Of a stretch of 64,000 nucleotides of DNA, positions 45,141 to 57,025 are shown in pieces. The notes beneath the pieces are model-generated. The model was not told where the DNA came from and searched no databases. It was given only the letters and a program-made list of their open reading frames with translations. Source of the stretch: Chimonanthus salicifolius (Eukaryota; Streptophyta; Magnoliopsida; Laurales; Calycanthaceae). How positions within the stretch are numbered: the stretch's first letter is position 1; each line of letters opens with the position of its first letter. Location of the stretch: assembly GCA_013350335.1 (NCBI GenBank), contig CM023532.1, positions 32,241,708-32,305,707 on the forward strand, written 5' to 3'. The translations under genes and the position numbers were made by a program.

Positions 45141-48100
45141 TTTGTTATATGACATGAAATGACTTACGAAATACTTTTCTCAACAGAAGTAATAAACAGC
45201 AAATCTTTACATCTATTTGAAATTAACTTTTTAACCCTCTCTTTCTATTCCATAATTTCAAAACTCAAAAATCATATAACCTTTTATCATTCTACAATCC
45301 AACTTTCACTGAAAAATACAGTCAGCCAAACCAAGTACAACCCTTAACTAAACAAAACTAGACTTGGAAATGGAGCATAGTTTCTATAACATACTGCCTC
45401 ATCTGAACACCAAACACGATAAGAGAAGAAGGAAGGTGACTTGCTGTTTCTAGACTGGGAACTGAGTCAAGTCCGAGTCAAGGTTGATATATCTACATTA
45501 GAACCATATTCTACACTATTTCATTTGAAATCTTCTACTGATCTTTCTGTTGTCCATGTTCTTAGAATCACTAAGGTTTGAATTCTTCATATTAAGTTGT
45601 TTTGTTGAATTTGTATCTAGAGTAGAATTTGTGATATTTTTCTATTTTAAGTCTGAAATGAGAGATTTATTTGAAAGCAAAATAAATAAGATGCAAAATG
45701 ATGGATTGATTAAACGATTCCATATGAAGCCCAACAAGCCTCATGTATAACATAAGTTTGGGAGGAGTCAAACTAAATACTTCTAATCTAATTATAAAAG
45801 CTCAGACCAATTGAATTACCCGAGAAAATAATCTTAGAAAGTCTCATTAACCAAGTTCAATGAGGCATGAGTCAAAAAGTCACAACAATGAACGAAATTA
45901 ACCACAAACTAATCCAAATAACAAGAGAAATGACCACAATAATACGACTAATTAGACTGCTACAAACGCGGGATATGTCTAATAATTGAATTGACCTACT
46001 ATTCGGATGACTTTGAAATCAAATGCACTTGTGCCACTTATGGATAGGATTGTGAACCAGAAAAATTGAATTTGTATTCTTTTCATTACTAAAAATCCAT
46101 AATTCAAAATGATTAGGTGATAACATTTGATGTGAGTGGTATCCTTGGACCACATTACAAAGACTTTTTTTGGCCACTGTTACAATATTCTATCCTGAAT
46201 TTACAATTTTATTAGAACCTCTTTTTTTTTTTTTTAAATTAGAACTTGGATTGCAAGGGACAACCCAATTGCTTGAGTAAATTCATTCTTATGGAAAATA
46301 GATAAGGGTAATGAATCCTTCATAGAGAAGGAATATCAAGTGGGTTTTGTTTATGGGAACATTAAAAGTGGAGAGATGGACTCTTTTTTTGCGACTATTC
46401 AGTAAAAAAGGGGAGAAAATGATGGATAATTTACCCTAAAGAAATGATTACCTAAATGAGATTTGAAATTAATACTATTATCTTGCATATTAACTATCAT
46501 ATAGTTTATATTATATTTTAGAGTTTATATTATATTTTAGAATCTATCAAACAAATTTTAGTAATATTATTTATTTTACCACTTCAAGAAGCAGGAGATG
46601 TCAGATTCGAACTCCCATGACCTCACCTGGTATATTTTAAGGGCAGTGAATATCACCTGTAGGAATTTTACGTTGAGTTTCCTGTGATTTTTTACCCATA
46701 ATTTTTTTTTTTAAAAAAAAAGTGTGTGGATATACAAGAAATGAATGTGTGATATATTACTCTCTAAGATTTTTGTATGTGATATTTTTAAGTCAACATG
46801 GAAAGTCCTCTCAGTTTTCATTCTTTACTTGGGTAGACTTCAAAGTTCAAACATAACATACAAAGGATTCTGTCTGAGTCTCTTTTTCAACGAAATTGAA
46901 AAGTCTCAAATAAGGAAGAATTCTTTTAATTTGGTTCCAGAATAGAGCCTTCTAGACCTTATTATCATTTGTTACATGAGGTTTTAAAAAAATTAAAGAA
47001 AATGGTTCTAGAAGAGGTTTACCTCATTATGTAAAAACAATCATCAATAATTAATAGATATTTTATTTTAAAATTCAGACCCTCCTTGACTCTTTTGAAT
47101 TTTAACACGAGGCTAAGGCTTTAAATTTATTTAATACACAATGTATCAATCAATGCATCTTATTCTTTAGAAAATTGAGACAAAATGTAGGTACTTCGAC
47201 CAAGTCAACTAACTCAAATGCATCATTTCATTTATTAAAATTCATTAGCACCATCAATTTCACAAGAGAATGCAAAGTGATTAAACAAAAGTTGTTTCCT
47301 TTTACAGGATAAAATGGGTATCATCATTCTCTATTAAAGGTGAGACTAATCTCATGGATACACGAAATCAGGTGCAAGTATCGTATATCAGGTAAGCCAA
47401 GAAGAAGTCGAATCCAAGACTTCTAGTCCTTTAAACTTAGACCAACTTAGCTGATCGATTCGCATCACATTTTTACCCATTAGAGTGGCACCAACTTTTG
47501 TCATCCTTCGAACTTTTTCTCAGTCGGTAACACTTAGAGATGCAACTCGGTTCAGTCCCAACTCGAACAGGAATAATTCCACCCTAGTTCTCAACTGTTA
47601 CGACTTGAAATCAAGTTTATGTTCATTATTAACCCAAGCCAAGTGAGAAAGTAGAACAAACCGGAAATGAAACTGAAGTAACCAAACAGAACCCAACCCT
47701 GCCCAAGTTCATAACATAGCGAAACGAGTTGGGTTTGGTTGGTTTATTAAGGCTCAGTTGGCCCATTTAGAAATTATGGTTCTAGTTTGTTTTGAGTGAG
47801 CAAAAAAATACCAACCCTACCTGTCTAAGTTTCAACTTCAGGGTCAAGAATTTAGATCAATAAAATTTGATATGGTGTTATAAAACAGAAGACAGACTCT
47901 TATAGTCAGACATCTACAAAATTTTATAGCTAAAAGAAGTAATGAAGCATTAAAAAAGATATGCTAAACCCAGATTTCAAATTTTGTGAAATTTCATCAA
48001 GTTTTCCAAACCTTGTCGTCGGACCAGGTCCTGTACACAAATACTGGGCTCTTCATTAATGATGAGGATAGACCTTAGTTTGATGGGTTCTACTGTCCCC

Positions 48101-48240
48101 TTGTTCGATGCCCAGAACCTTATTTTTGCATGAGTTACTGATACAACCCATTTATCAAATCCTGAGTCAAGAATGTATACAAAGCCCATTTAAATCAGGT
48201 CAAATCCCAAAAAGGTTAGGCTCAAGTAGCATGAGTCCAA
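45141..48240. other. Intergenic; degenerate repeats only
   Basis: A tRNA-like minus-strand SINE scrap lies near 47400-47465 (complement 'agctaagttggtctaagt' ... 'ttggattcgac'). A possible eroded GGCC-type MITE occupies about 47540-47810 ('gatgcaactcggttcag' ... 'accaaccctac'). A short duplicated AT phrase lies at 46503-46541. No gene is supported. Confidence 0.4.
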
Positions 48241-48377
48241 TATAAATGGACTCGGATTGTTCTTGGGCCAACTTCAAAAACGCATTGATGAAATCCAAAC
48301 TAGGCCCATTTTTAGCGAATGGGCCCGACCATCCACATGTCCTGCTCTTGACCCTTCTATTGTTATCTGTTCGGATT

Positions 48378-48668
48378 CTCTGTGACACGTGGAGAGTGAG
48401 GAGTGGGGCCATCAAAATGATTCCTTAAGGGTCCACACGGGTGCAATACACGGTTCTCGACAGACTGTACCGAAATTCCGGTCAGATCCTGACGTGGGAT
48501 GAGGAAGTTAAGGACGTGGAATGATTTCATCTGTCGACGTGTATGGTTGGTGTCTGAGGCTTTCTGACCTGCCGACGCCACATCGTGTGTCCTGGTCTCT
48601 TGGCGTTAGGGGACGGCTTTCGCATTTACCATGCCTCCTTAGCCAGCTAGCCAACTGTTACGTGGGCC
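48378..48668. promoter_or_regulatory. GC-richer stretch with five ACGTG cores (G-box/ABRE-like cluster)
   Basis: ACGTG occurs at 48387, 48492, 48514, 48537 and 48660, several in good contexts (GACACGTGGA, GACGTGGG, TACGTGGG). The stretch is clearly more GC-rich than its flanks, as promoters can be. No gene start is visible on either side, so it may be a promoter relic, a distal element or chance. Confidence 0.25.
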
Positions 48669-48777
48669 CCACATTGAATATTCTCAATAAAATCAACCGT
48701 TCATTTAAATTTGGATGGCGATTCAAAGAAGAAAAAACTCTTTTAGCATGATTCCATTCGCATGATTTTTTAATTTT

Positions 48778-49037
48778 AAAAAAATCAAATATTCAGAAAT
48801 CGATGCACCGACCGAATCACTTTCTAGTGAATTGGTGTACCAACTGGATCACGTTCTAGTGAATTGGTACACCGATTTGCGGCTGACAGTAGGGAACTGT
48901 GAACGGAAAATTGAGGAGACACGAGAGGATCTGATGGTTTATAATTTCTTAAGACGTGAAAGAGTTCAAATCGCTGCACTGATTCACGAGAAAGTGATTC
49001 AGTTGGTGCACTGATTTCTGAACGTTTGATTTTTTTT
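48778..49037. mobile_element. Foldback MITE with a duplicated inner motif
   Basis: The left arm 'aatcaaatattcagaaatcg' pairs with the right arm 'ctgatttctgaacgtttgat', and 'gaatcactttctagtgaatt' pairs with 'gattcacgagaaagtgattc'. The 'tctagtgaattggt.cacc' block occurs twice in the left arm. No coding region. Confidence 0.65.
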
Positions 49038-49039
49038 AT

Positions 49040-50867
49040 ATTTTTCGTACGGACGGATGTGGATAAAGTGGGAAATACGAAAAAAATTCGTGTCTCCTAA
49101 AAAACTATTTCCGTGTTAGGATGACCACCCTTAAATTTTTTAAAAAAAAAAACTTATGTAAATAGATGAAAAAGTTAATTCTTCATTATATGATTATTTT
49201 ACTTTGAAAATTTAAATATTTAGATAAGTATAACTAAGGAGAATGTGTGGCTCTACCTTGACCCATTTGTGCTTACAATATTATTTTATTATTAAAATAT
49301 AGATTCAATTTTAATTAATATCCTACATTACATTGAACATCATAGGTAAAAATGTTTATCTAATATCTTATTCTGATTTTTTTTTTTTAAATCTAAGCCA
49401 TAGGATAATTTTATAGTATCTAGTTTAGACACCTTGATAGCCCATGAAATCATCTATCTAATTATCCAACTCTTTTAATTATCAAAATAATTATATGAAA
49501 TAATATCTTGTATTTATGAAATTCAATGAAGATATGTTATTGTAGCTAAGACAGAAGATCACTAAGAGAGAAACACGAAACACAACTTTTCTTGGTTACC
49601 TTACCATTTCATTGTTAGGGCTGATTTATGGAAGTATTTTTTATGAATAGATAATTTACATCCTAGCAACAAGCAATGACACTATATATCAGTCTTAAGT
49701 GAAAGCAACTTAGGTGGTGATCCTCAAAAAACACTTAAAATTAGTTTTCCATGGGACCCAATCCTTCCAAGCATTTACCTACTTTGTTTGGCCAGTGAGG
49801 AATACTTGATCACCTTTATGTCCATAGCCATTTGTGCCATACTTGTGAGCATTCTTCTGTCAATTCTTTTCTGTCTTGGGTAAAATGGGCATCTTCATAA
49901 GCTCTGATAGATGTTGATGGTCTATCCCCTTTCAATAGAAAGGACCAAACATTATATGGAAAATAGTACCACTAGCAATGGTCTAGTTTAATGAAAAGAT
50001 TTATTCAAGAAAAAACTTCATGTCTGTGGTGGTGAGGGGTGGGGAATTGACCAGTTTACTGTCCCTTGTCTCCTCATGGCACTACTTGAATTATTTAGGA
50101 AAACATTAAATGCATTTTCAGTAAATCAGGCATTTGAGGCAAGTTCACCTACAAGGATCCAAACAGCCTCAGGTACTGGACTACTAGTTCATTCCCATTA
50201 AATCAGGAATTTGGGAAGTAGATGTATATGAACCCAAACTATGACCTCTCTGAACTTCATAAGAAAGGAATTAAATCGCGTAATGAAAGTTTGCAAGCTG
50301 TATTCGCTTATGGACAAAGAAGCACCAGCATTTGCAAATTGAATAGAGAATTGATGCACATGCTACCAGGGGAGTAAGATGACTCAAATATAAGCCGGTC
50401 TAGACATGTAGGAAAAATGAGGCAATTTCAAGCTGAATACGATGTTATACTTTTATTTGATTGAGTATGAAGGGAAGAATATACAGAAGAGTACTGCTTT
50501 ATTGTAGAAAATTAGAGACGAGGCATTTCATTAATATCATCTATGATGGAGAAAGAAGGGTCAAGCAAGCATTTCAACAAATTTCTCACAGGAATTTAAT
50601 CTGAGACAGATGCAACTATAGGCCACATCACATGTATCTGAGGAGAATAAACAGCAAATAACTAAATTAGACTTCCAAGTAAAAAATGAATCCTGAACTC
50701 GAACAGCCTATCATTGCAAAAATTAGTCATTAATACATATACAAAGATAAATGATGTTGGGAATAAAATGTATCATCATAATTACCTTTATACAAATGAA
50801 AAAAGCAGCTTGGATAGCAACAGTATGTGAATGGGCCCTAAGAATTTAAGAAGTGCTATCACATATT
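49040..50867. other. Intergenic, no gene recognised
   Basis: AT-rich sequence leading into the 3' flank of the DUF688 gene. The last few hundred bases (about 50.4-50.86 kb) are probably its 3' UTR side. Nothing else could be supported. Confidence 0.4.
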
Positions 50868-53146
50868 TTATGATACAGATGGATGAGATCCAGGCATTTT
50901 GAGTTCCTGAAGACAGAAAAGAAGGAATGTTCTAGTTCAGGAGGAAATACATCATCAATGTTAAAGAGTGGGTTGTGAGGTTACCTCTGAAAACCGCAAT
51001 CGGCTGGGCTGAACACTGGAAGTCTTTATGATGATTCCCCACTTAGGATCAACAGGTGATGCCGTGAGATCTTGTTCCCTTGACCGAAATTGAGACCCAA
51101 GGTATGACCTGGACGATGGATTCATTGATGAAACAGAAGGCAAAGTACGACAAAGCCACGACTCAGAAGGTGATTTTGGTAGAGGAGGCAGTGAAGACCG
51201 TAAAGAATTGACAAAAGAATTCCTTCTACCTTCAAAAGATTCAAGCTTACCAAGACCTGGGCTTCTATGGTCTAGCTCTTTTAAACACTCCGAGGATTTA
51301 CCTTCCAGAAACAAAGCATTCTCATTTCTAAAACCCTCTTTGTCATCCATGTATCCTGTCAGAAGAGAGCCTTCTGAGCAGGAGTATGTGTTTCCATCAA
51401 CATTGTCAGGGACTTTAGATCGCAGTACATCTCTCTCACTGAATGATTTTTGTTGGTTGGTCTCTCCTACAGTGAGCTTCTAGAATGAGGTCATTGTCCA
51501 ATCTCTCACTTTCTACTATAAAGTCAGAATCCTTCTCCACAGAACTTATCAGTTCCTTGATGTCTGAAGAGCTTGACCTTGAAATTGAAGTTCCAAGTGT
51601 ATAAATAGAATCTACATACAGAGTCTTCTCAATCGCAGGACTTGAGGAACCTGATCCCCATTTACTGCCTCGATGGGATAACCTTCCTTGGTCATCATCA
51701 TGACCTTTGCTATGTGTGATAAGGTCACCTAACTTGCCATTCTTACCTTGTCTAGGAAAACCTAGAAAACCCATTCCTTCATGAAATGGTGACTGAGGCA
51801 CTTCATTTTGGAATAGCGACGTTCCATCACCTTTGGAATGTCTGTAGGGAGATGACCCATCAGATGTTTGAAAATCACTCCAATATGTTAGTTGGTTCGA
51901 TTCACTTTTTGCCTTACTCAAATTCTCAGCTACAGGAGGTTGTAGTCTTTGTAACAATTTGTGTTTATAGATGTCTTCCCAGGTGCTCTGTAGGAAGAAA
52001 CAGTGTTAGTCTTAACATAGACAAAGAGAGAGAGAGAGAGAGAAGAGAGAGAATTTTAGTTCACCTCATGATCAGGTTCAGAGAGATATCCAGAACCTGT
52101 GGTTTTGGCATGTGCAGAAACCTTATGACCAACTGATGACAAGGGCATCCGGCTTCGAATCTTCATTTCTGGGACAGGATTCAATGGGCATAATGGGTTC
52201 TTTAAGCAAAATCTAGGTAACATTCCACAGGCCTTTGCTGTTAAGTTCCCAGTATGATCATAATCCTCATCATCGTTATCACTATCTTCTTCCTCTTCAT
52301 CAACGGCATGTTGTGGTATAACATAAGGCTTACACCGGTAACTCTGAGGCTGGTTCTCTCCTCCAAAAGGTAAAGGTTCTTTATCCCAATCAACATTGTT
52401 TACCTGATTCATTGATCTCAATGGCTCGCGTGCCACAGGTTGCTTTCTTGAAGCATATTGAGGTGCCTCTGATGCCACTGCCTTGGCTGCAGGCAAGAAA
52501 CGGTCCATCATAAAATCACGAGCTTGTGGATCCATTGAAGCTCTTCTGAAACATTTCAACTCAGAGCCCTCAAAATGGCTAAGGCCACTTAAACTACAAT
52601 TCATGAAGAATGATTCACTATGGGACAATGTGTCAACTGCATCAGAGAAGGCATCATCATCATAGTCCTCTAAATCAGAAGAGTGCCCTTCCTTAACATC
52701 CCAAGTGGTGACATTCAAGGATGTGAGATTGCCTTTTGAATGTGAAACATCAGGACAGATAAGTAGAACCATCATTTTGGGGTACTGCCCTTGTTCTATA
52801 GAAAGCTTCAGGTTCTTTCTTTTCTGCACTTTTTGCAGAAGGTAGTTGTTTAACATCTAGAGTTCTCCCAGGTGGGAGCTTAGGCACCAAAGGAGGCAAT
52901 TCAGGAGCTTTTGGGACGAGATCCACTCCCATCCTTGGGTTTCCCAGGGATCTGCTCCCAGACAAAGGGAACCGTTCCAGGGTTTCTTACTGGCCCAGAT
53001 TTCAGGTCTGGCTTATAAGAATGAAGAGAAGGCTTCTTGGGCAGAAATTTCTCAACACTCTTATCCTTTGTCTTGGAAGATGCCGGTGACGCAAATCGCC
53101 TTACAGATAGAAGTGGTGCATTGAAATCCAAATGCTTTTCCTCCAT
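50868..53146 (-). CDS. DUF688 family protein, three coding exons, three apparent single-base frameshifts
   Basis: Coding exons are 53146-52065, 51987-50985 and 50906-50868, with GT-AG borders. The product starts MEEKHLDFNAPLLSVRRFAS and carries the family signature NPGTVPFVWEQIPGKPKD, followed by PPLVPKLPPGRTLDVKQ. It continues with DDDAFSDAVDTLSHSESFFM, RDFMMDRFLPAAKAVASE, KACGMLPRFCLKNPLCPLNP and, in exon 2, WEDIYKHKLLQRLQ, ending LRFS-ELKMPGSHPSVS. These blocks match plant DUF688 proteins in order, but the frame changes near 52930, 52757 and 51478. Each time one extra base must be skipped. Removing one base at each point makes exon lengths 1080 and 1002, so every intron phase becomes 0 and about 706 residues result. 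Function of DUF688 is unknown. An assembly artefact or a recently broken gene are both possible. Confidence 0.85.
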
Positions 53147-53334
53147 GAAATTTCCACAGCATCTCCAAACTAAAAACAAATTCACAACCACTATAATTAA
53201 AGCTTTAAAACTCCACCCAAGCAGATGCTAGAAACTACAGAAACAGAAAACATCCCAGCTCTAGAAATTGATGCAGATCACAATTCCAAAATAAAACAAA
53301 TCCTATCTGGAGAACAAGCTGAATTCCTTTCTTT

Positions 53335-54780
53335 TTCTGCAAAAAAGTGGAATAAAGTTAATTAATGAGGGAAAAATATAATTTCTAAGCAAAACCATCA
53401 TCCATCTAAAATAACAGATCAAATATCCAATTTCTTATATTGGGCATTGCTTGGTACATGAACTATTACAAAATGCAAAATCATCAGTAGAAATAAGAGA
53501 AGATATTTAAATCCTTAAATGAAGATTTTTTTTTTCTGAAAACACAAATTAACAATAAAAGGCCCTTAATTGAGACACAACCCTTTTTGATAAAGAAACA
53601 CCATATTTTGTTGAATACCAAACTTTCCTTAAAATACTAATACCAATTCAAAGGATAAAATGACGGCAAAAACCATCCAAATTGACATCACTCCTGATTC
53701 TTCCACAAAATACAGCAAATAATAATAAGAATAAGAATATCTTGAAAACAGATGATTTCACTTCTCAATTTCTACAGAAATTTGAATTGAAAGAAATCAA
53801 AATCCTAAAATTAGAAAAGGAAGAATTTTTCCCCAATCCATCAGCAATAAATATCAAAAAAAAATTTGGAATCTTGGTTCCACATTGTGTTACAAAAAAC
53901 AAAAGAAACAAACATTCTTAACCAACAAATGGCTATTTCCAAGAAAGCACTTTCCTTTCCATGCATCCAAACAAAGCATTGAAGAAGCAGTTGAATTCCC
54001 AACTTCTCACAGAATGAAAGTTAAAAACCAAATCTGTACGTTCATACCAAGCAAGATTGCCAAATTCCTAGTGAAAATACCAATTAACGAAGGATAAAGC
54101 ATCAACAAAAAGAAAAAAAGAACCCAGTCTCATCTCAAAATTCATCAAATAAGTAGTGAAGTTGCATGGCCCGACCATACTACTTTCAGGTCTCCTGGAA
54201 TTTCTCCAATAAAATATGCCTAGTTTTTTAGCTACAAATGATTAAAACCATCTGATTTTTAGCTAAAAATGATTATTTTCCAAGAAAGTACTTTTCTTGG
54301 ACCCAAACTAATATAAGTGTTAGTTAAAGAATTTCCTTTCCATGCATCCAAATGGAGCCAAATCTAGAGGGGAAAAAAAACAGTGGTGCTGAGCTTTACA
54401 TTCAGTTTCTACTTAGAAAATATGACTTCAACCAGTTGAATACATGAAAATTGAAGTGCTTTATTAGAAATTAACCATTTTTAAGTAAAACTAGAAATGG
54501 GTCTTAACAATTTTCTCTTAGGTAAACTTCCAGAAAATACTCATCTTTCACTGCACCCAAACAGAGTAAAAGATCAAAAGGGGAGAAAGAGCGCCTGTTC
54601 TTCTTTGCAACGAGAATTTTATGAAATTCAAACTAAATTCTGAATGAAAAGAAAGTACCTGCAATTCGGAAACGAAAATCTAGAAATCTCCGTCTTGACT
54701 CTTGAGAAGTGACTGGAAGAGGAGAAGCGGAAATGCGGTGTTTGGGAGAACAGGAATTATAATAAGTTGGAAAAAAATCC
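53335..54780 (-). promoter_or_regulatory. 5' UTR intron and first non-coding exon of the DUF688 gene
   Basis: On the minus strand, a CT-rich leader (about 54760-54659: 'cttctcctcttccagtcac', 'gacggagatttctagatttt') ends in the donor GAATTGCAG|GTACTTTC at 54659/54658. A candidate acceptor TTTTTTGCAG lies at about 53340, before the coding exon. The intron is otherwise plain AT-rich sequence. Inferred from splice signals and composition. Confidence 0.4.
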
Positions 54781-55765
54781 CAAAAATGAAAAAGAAGGAA
54801 ATCAAAAAGAAAAAGAAAACTATTCTTCGTGCTTTCGCTTTCCACGGAAAAGAAACGACTGAAATTAACCTGCCGGGAATGGAAATTCCACGATTCCTTT
54901 CATTTCGTTTCCACGATTTTGATGATTTTACTCTTTTGCCACAGAAATATGAGATATTTTGAGTTTCGCGCTCGAAATCATGTGGGGATATTTTGGTCAT
55001 AGGATTTATTTGAAACAAACAAATTAGGAAAGTAGATTTCACTTTATTTTGAAAAACTGGAAAACCTCAGACCGCTTGATTTAATAAATAAATAAATAGT
55101 GTATTTTGGCTGGATTTTCCAGATTCCCTCTCTTTTCCCCACAAAAGAAAGAGGCTGCTCTTTTTTTTTTATATATATAAAGAAAGAATTAATATCTTTT
55201 GAGTAAATGAGTGACATTCACTCTTTTGTTAATTAAATTATTCAAAATATTAATTCTCTAAAATTGGGGATGCAATGAAAATAATTCTTGATTAATTTAA
55301 TTTAAATAAAAAAATAATAGACTTATCACCTCTTTATTTTTATAGACACACATAAATGATCTAGTATTTTTTATTGCACAAAATATCTGTAGGTCACCCT
55401 TTATTTTTCTCTCACAAGTTTTAAATTTAATTAAAATTTCTTTGAATAAAATCCAGTGGGCATAGGAGCGTGGTACAGAATGACCAAAGGCGACAAAAGC
55501 AAAAGCTGGCCTCTGTACACTTGTTCAGTCATCAGTGATCACTTCAATCACAAAAAGGCCAGCTGAATGAAATTGGATCTTACCAAAATGAAGGACAATA
55601 AGGTGAATACCTTAAAAGATTAACAATAATTCTATTCTAAGTTAAAATTTAGAATGTTCATAGTTAATTTATTTAAAATAATGATTATTTATTTTAACCA
55701 TTTGTTACCATTTTTATCAAAGAAGTATGGAAAATACCCTAATTAATATTTTAGTTAGTCTTGAA

Positions 55766-55919
55766 CAGAGTTACAAATCTCGACCGCATTATATCAGTCG
55801 TATTGACGAGATATCGACTGATACATATTTATACAGTTGCGATTTGTTTGAAAAAAATTAAGAAAGAGAGATATCAGCCGAAACGTCGATATCTCGGTAT
55901 CAACAATTTTTTATCCCTA
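55766..55919. mobile_element. hAT-like MITE of the 'ATCGGCCGAT' family, copy 6
   Basis: Flanks GTCTTGAA (55758-55765) and GTCTTGAG (55920-55927) match at 7 of 8. Ends are CAGAGTTACAAATCTCGACC and the complement of CAACAATTTTTTATCCCTA. Inside are 'gagatatcgactgatacata' and 'gatatcagccgaaacgtcg'. Confidence 0.7.
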
Positions 55920-56575
55920 GTCTTGAGCTTTGCGTTTTTGAGGACCCACCCCAATTACTTCGTGGGATAGCCCACATGGATTGCAAAATGAGTTGGGCTA
56001 TTGCTGGTCCCGATGCAAATTACAACTGGATGTGGACTGATATGGAAGCGTAATGACGAGGCCATGTTGGTACTGTGGTTCAATTGCTAGCTGGGCAGCC
56101 CAATTGAGAGTGGGCCAATGGGCTCAAGCTCAAGCCCATATTAGCTCATCCTAGACCTCACTCATGACCAGCCCTGTCAGCAACTATTGAACTCATAGTC
56201 GTTTATGGACCCAACTTGAGGTCCATTGGCTGGAGGAAAGTATGCAACTAGGCAGGTGCTTCTAACTAGGATTGCAAATCGATTGGGTCCAGTTGAGTTG
56301 AAGCTTGTCTGGGCCTGAGTTGCCGAAATCTAACATTCAAATTTTCAGTACTAATCTGATTGCAGGAGAGTGAATTTTATTCTAATCATTTGTTGATATT
56401 ACTTTGTATACATTTCACCTAAACATAAACTTCCCACTTGAAAAATGAATGAATGATCTCCCCTAACTTCAACAGAGGCTTTAAACAACTTCCCTTTACA
56501 ATTTCTTTGATATTTCAATTGCACAAATTCAATAGAAAATGTTTAGAAAGATTTCTTTCTTATAATGGTAGTTTG

Positions 56576-56751
56576 GGGTTGGAGTGATGGCAGGAACCCC
56601 GCCTTTTACAGCGGCAGTCATAAGTTTGATTTTCATTCCATTTCAATGGGCCACTTCTCACAGAATTATTTGGTGTGTGATAGGGAGGCTTGCGCATATC
56701 GAGGAATAATAAGGTGATCTATGAAACCTGGATACCTTGGTCATATAAAAA
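56576..56751 (+). mobile_element. SINE copy with A-rich tail
   Basis: GGGTTGGAGTGATGGCAGG, 'agtttgattttcattcc', 'ggtgtgtgatagggagg' and 'cctggataccttggtcat' are followed by ATATAAAAAAA. The 3' motif CCTGGATACCT is shared with the minus-strand copy at 14567-14752. Confidence 0.7.
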
Positions 56752-57025
56752 AATTTAATTGACTTTGATAGATTAAATCCTAATTGATACATTTTCACTA
56801 AAGTCCAATTTTAAGATATATTTTTTACCCACCAAATTTGATGACAGATTCTATTTAATTGCCATAAAATTTAACACTCAACTGAACTGCAAAGAAAAAA
56901 TTTATCAGAGACGATAGTCATGAATTGACGATAAGACGTGCCCCAATCAACTCCCTCGTGATACACAAGTCATTTGTAAGCAGGAATCAAACCAACGTCT
57001 CTCTCTCTCTCTCTCTCTCTCTCTC

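Larger units (their letters stand above)
54781..57025. other. Intergenic between divergent DUF688 and PNGase A genes
   Basis: It contains one MITE (55766-55919), one SINE (56576-56751) and some degenerate 'GGGCC' repeat near 56.25-56.35 kb. A CT microsatellite of about 25 bases (57000-57025) lies directly before the PNGase A ATG and is probably in its leader. Confidence 0.45.

Noticed and set aside
6551..55919. The repeated ATATCGGCCGAT words as a CRISPR-like or regulatory array
   Set aside because: Spacing is irregular, the locus is a plant nuclear region, and target duplications at the ends identify transposon copies.
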